Positions 25,001 to 26,180 of a DNA stretch of 26,180 nucleotides are shown piece after piece. The stretch lies in contig CAKPCF010000025.1 of assembly GCA_934141445.1 (NCBI GenBank), positions 1-26,180 of the forward strand, given 5' to 3'. The stretch is from an uncultured Clostridia bacterium. GTDB lineage: Bacteria > Bacillota > Clostridia > TANB77 > CAG-508. The notes beneath the pieces were generated by a model, which saw nothing but the letters and a program-made list of their open reading frames with translations, did not search any database and was not told the origin of the DNA. The first letter of the stretch is position 1; each line of letters starts with the position of its first letter. The position numbers and the translations under genes were made by a program.

Positions 25001-25358
25001 GACTGGCATTTCTAAACTTTCTAAACTAGAAAATTTAGAACTTAGTAATAATAAAATTTCAGATATTTCGGAACTATCTGACTTAAAGAATTTAAAAAAG
25101 ATATTATTAAACAAGAATTCTATTTCAGATTTAATACCACTAGAAAAGATTATTACAAATGGCAGTATAAAGCTTACAGAGCTTGATTTGAGTGATAATT
25201 TATTACAAACCACAACTTTAACAGGACATAATAATGTAAATACTTTGATTAAATTACATGATGCGGGATTAAAAACACTAAATATTTCTGGAAACAACTT
25301 TACAGCAGGTTCAACTGATAAATTGAAAAGTTTAGATTGGAAAAGTTATAAAGAATAA
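22086..25358 (+). CDS. Pilin-signal leucine-rich-repeat surface protein
   Basis: 1090 aa; AAGGAGG lies 8 nt before the ATG. The N-terminus is a type IV prepilin-like (class III) signal: a 24-residue polar leader ending in NKNG, then a hydrophobic helix beginning ITLIALVIS (residues 25-44). A prepilin peptidase would cut after G24. The pilin Glu5 is replaced by Ala. Residues 64-215 form a membrane-proximal domain (QALPEEIRKQLRGGD, RLKDVYGITEDLRVYY). From about 220 the protein is an internalin/SDS22-like LRR protein with blocks near 221-300, 385-545 and 950-1085, for example LENLELSNNKISDISELSDL. There is no LPXTG or other C-terminal anchor. Such proteins probably display a binding surface outside the cell. 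The next gene has the same N-terminus. Ligand unknown. Confidence 0.85.
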   Translation: MDKRRLKDKKLYLCYTSVSENKNGITLIALVISIIVMLILAGVSLNATIGENGIMTQAKNATYMQGIATLEEYLQSEYVKYYDEADEYTNKVELLVNKMSNLCLKDGTKNYIIYNGKMYYLLNKQALPEEIRKQLRGGDTTDYLSYIRLKDVYGITEDLRVYYCSEGTDNVLGTLNTSELDPNTPLVKVNTDNEVKSAISEALSKLGVEVGENGVTVGDASKIKDLELDGSNYNITSISALSEISTLKTLTLSNVTLDNLDGLENCTLLTGIYFKNCKINNYTKISTAWNLQYLYLYLPPTMSETDANTQVEKLGEGLANATEIKNLEYFGISGTTDFFEKQHIYDTKDENTKFCVEKYSSNSISNFSNSESLKNVASNIKEKIKYMYLPCNSISSMDFLEGYKNIYELDIMYNKKLQNLNGLQNHNTLKYLGVQKCDISDISDLSTVSSLLIISLHSNKNLNNLVGIENNVSLYKLLVQNCNLIDISSLKSLLNLSYVDLQNNLSLTNVSYIKNCIKLNTLYLAGNENMQVNTVQEIESIIKQCGNNYSLPNKYLKYFTTVTTYDYANSELNDYSEEINALKDRTNIKFLRLNSNINLGKSRIGMHLKMGSLLKSDLNKIEKNLDLSTEETAIINEWKTYSENELSNLSETQIVSTEQENDIYFRYLLSTLTGLEQLSIENISNITKLDFLNSFADDNNFGELDLRGTIITDLSILETKGKKLYALAVSNNEIDFSKIQNVLNNFYFNTNSSAGNYRVTTITGKTIVNGNNKGIMIYDENMDFSKCDKVKYFVSNMQSVYDQKKVGIVVDLTGMTSLINANMLGTRIHWILPSNLTVASVYASSTADFSKCNKLTYVSISWQGTTYTERCLSTLGNSPLIEIDIGYSNNDLNLLDKYLVKAKETLEKIDVKGINGNNRNPGCSGTFEDLKDFKNLKEVFGNYGCNDSILNGVENLTNLTTLQLQGCDISDLTGISKLSKLENLELSNNKISDISELSDLKNLKKILLNKNSISDLIPLEKIITNGSIKLTELDLSDNLLQTTTLTGHNNVNTLIKLHDAGLKTLNISGNNFTAGSTDKLKSLDWKSYKE

Positions 25359-25364
25359 AAAACG

Positions 25365-25554
25365 CTTTAAGTACAAAGCTTAAAGCACACAAATATTTAT
25401 AAAAAATATATCATTAGTAAGCTTTTAAGTCAACAGCTACAAAACAATTTTTATGGATATTTTTAAATAAATAGGAATAGGAAAAGACACGAAAGTATAA
25501 TAAAATATACTGTTTTGTGTCTTTTTTTATTTACTTTAAGCTTTGTACTTAAAG
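25365..25554. repeat. 190-bp segment bounded by 21-bp perfect inverted repeats
   Basis: The left arm 25365-25385 is the exact reverse complement of the right arm 25534-25554. Each arm is also a hairpin (CTTTAAG ... CTTAAAG) with a 7-nt loop. The left arm starts 6 nt after a stop codon. A small non-coding MITE-like element is possible, but no target-site duplication is visible. Confidence 0.7.
25482..25528 (+). terminator. Intrinsic terminator after the pilin-signal LRR gene
   Basis: A 9-bp outer stem (25482-25490 with 25517-25525), an inner GTATA/TATAC helix and a run of seven T. Confidence 0.8.
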
Positions 25555-25588
25555 AAAGTCCATAAAAGTAAAATAGAGAAGTTTTGAA

Positions 25589-25645
25589 ATGGTTTTCTTT
25601 CAAAGAAAAGCAAAAGTCATTAGACTAATGTTTTTTATGGATTGA
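25589..25645 (+). CDS. Putative 18-aa leader peptide
   Basis: ATG at 25589 and TGA at 25643-25645, encoding MVFFQRKAKVIRLMFFMD. It follows a weak AGAGAAG. It is supported mainly by its matching position to the 11-codon frame before the previous gene: both come after TCCATAAAA-N-TAAA and AGAG(G)AAG. It could be chance. Confidence 0.3.
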   Translation: MVFFQRKAKVIRLMFFMD

Positions 25646-25749
25646 AAGAGAAAGAGCTTTAAAATATTGCTAATCATACAATCGAATTAGCAATGAGACA
25701 ACAAAAAGCTTTTTCTCTACTTATAAAATCTGAGGGAGGAAAAACATAG

Positions 25750-26180
25750 ATGAACAAAAGAAAATGTGAGAAGAGTCGACTTAAAATGAAACAGACTAAT
25801 AACAGGAAAATAAAATATTTGGATAATACAAAAGGTATAACTCTAATAGCACTAGTAATTTCAATAATTGTAATGCTAATTCTTGCAGGCGTAAGTTTGA
25901 ATGCAACAATTGGAGAAAATGGCATAATGACACAGGCTAAAAATGCAACTTATGTTCAGAGCGTTGCAGTACTTGAAGAATATATAAATAATTATTATGT
26001 AGAACATTATGAAGAATTAAATGGAGAAGAGAGTAAGGTTCTAACATTAACGCAACTAGAACCAAGCTGGTTTTATATACCAGCCAATGAAGGTGTGGGT
26101 GGCTTAAGATATGTAGTAGATGGAGAAGGACATGCACTTTATTTAATAAAGAAAAGTGGATTACCAGAAGATATAAAAAA
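25750..26180 (+). CDS. Pilin-signal surface protein, 5' part (3' end outside window)
   Basis: The frame is open from the ATG at 25750 (GGGAGGA 9 nt upstream) to the window edge, giving 143 codons. A 29-residue basic leader ending in NTKG is followed by ITLIALVIS; residues 29-68 are identical over 40 positions to residues 24-63 of the preceding gene product, and 50 nt are identical at DNA level. After that the two diverge but stay alignable for a while (LEEYINNYYVEHYEEL against LEEYLQSEYVKYYDEA; LPEDIKK against LPEEIRKQ). The protein is thus a second member of the same export/anchor family. What outer domain it carries cannot be seen; another repeat or binding module is likely by analogy. Confidence 0.85.
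   Translation, partial: MNKRKCEKSRLKMKQTNNRKIKYLDNTKGITLIALVISIIVMLILAGVSLNATIGENGIMTQAKNATYVQSVAVLEEYINNYYVEHYEELNGEESKVLTLTQLEPSWFYIPANEGVGGLRYVVDGEGHALYLIKKSGLPEDIK

Larger units (their letters stand above)
25359..25749 (+). other. 391-nt intergenic region between the two pilin-signal genes
   Basis: It contains a 190-bp segment bounded by 21-bp perfect inverted repeats (25365-25385 and 25534-25554), an intrinsic terminator inside it (25482-25528), and then a leader with an 18-codon short frame (25589-25645). Several pairing segments follow: 25559-25567 with 25633-25641, 25647-25660 with 25705-25718, and 25666-25674 with 25686-25694. GGGAGGA (25734-25740) is the ribosome site of the next gene. 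No convincing promoter was found between the terminator and that gene. Confidence 0.6.

Overview
The window is about 26 kb of very AT-rich DNA with a strongly A/T-biased codon choice (ATA, AGA, AAA, TTA), AGGAGG-type ribosome binding sites and TTGACA/TATAAT promoters. It carries the sporulation genes spoIIM and sigH, an RNase Y gene, a class A RNase P RNA and BspA-like and internalin-like leucine-rich surface proteins. Together these point to a spore-forming, low-GC Gram-positive bacterium of the Clostridia, probably an uncultured gut-type lineage; the exact taxon cannot be read from the sequence. All genes recognised lie on the + strand.

Layout. (1) 1-1767: the 3' part of a BspA-like leucine-rich-repeat (LRR) surface protein. 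(2) 1933-2364: RNase P RNA with its own promoter and terminator. (3) 2426-5440: an EndoQ-type PHP endonuclease, spoIIM and a XerD-type recombinase. (4) 5495-7228: RNase Y as its own unit with promoter and terminator. (5) 7250-9238: sigH, tRNA-Thr(GGU) and the ribosome-associated ATPase ychF. (6) 9319-9840: a small secreted Asn/Thr-rich protein ending in a sortase-like LPYAG signal. (7) 9876-12606: a Wzz/BY-kinase fusion with a very long charged helical tail, behind a leader that contains an intrinsic terminator. (8) 12629-20399: one probable operon of glmM, an unrecognised 435-aa protein, a small membrane protein, metG, a thymidylate-kinase-like gene, a nadD-like gene and a WG-repeat membrane protein. 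(9) 20418-20629: a 53-aa cysteine-rich DUF1540-type protein. (10) 20648-21722: holA. (11) 21775-26180: two tandem genes whose products share an almost identical type IV pilin-like N-terminus. The first is an 1090-aa LRR protein and the second is cut by the right edge. Each follows a structured leader with a short reading frame.

How the parts fit. Most of the window is housekeeping: RNA processing, translation, replication, cofactor and cell-wall precursor supply, and sporulation. The accessory part is cell-surface: the LRR protein at the left edge, the LPYAG protein, the Wzz/BY-kinase and the two pilin-signal proteins at the right. The most unusual material is at 21.7-26.2 kb. There, a nearly invariant pilin-like export/anchor module heads proteins with different outer parts, a short-ORF leader element recurs, and a 190-bp segment bounded by 21-bp perfect inverted repeats separates the two genes.

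Four gene starts were placed downstream of the longest possible frame (RNase Y 5638, SigH 7313, YchF 8141, thymidylate kinase 17406) from ribosome-binding-site spacing, promoter position or family N-termini. Two CDSs are truncated by the window edges. Promoters and terminators were found by eye, and no folding program or database search was run.
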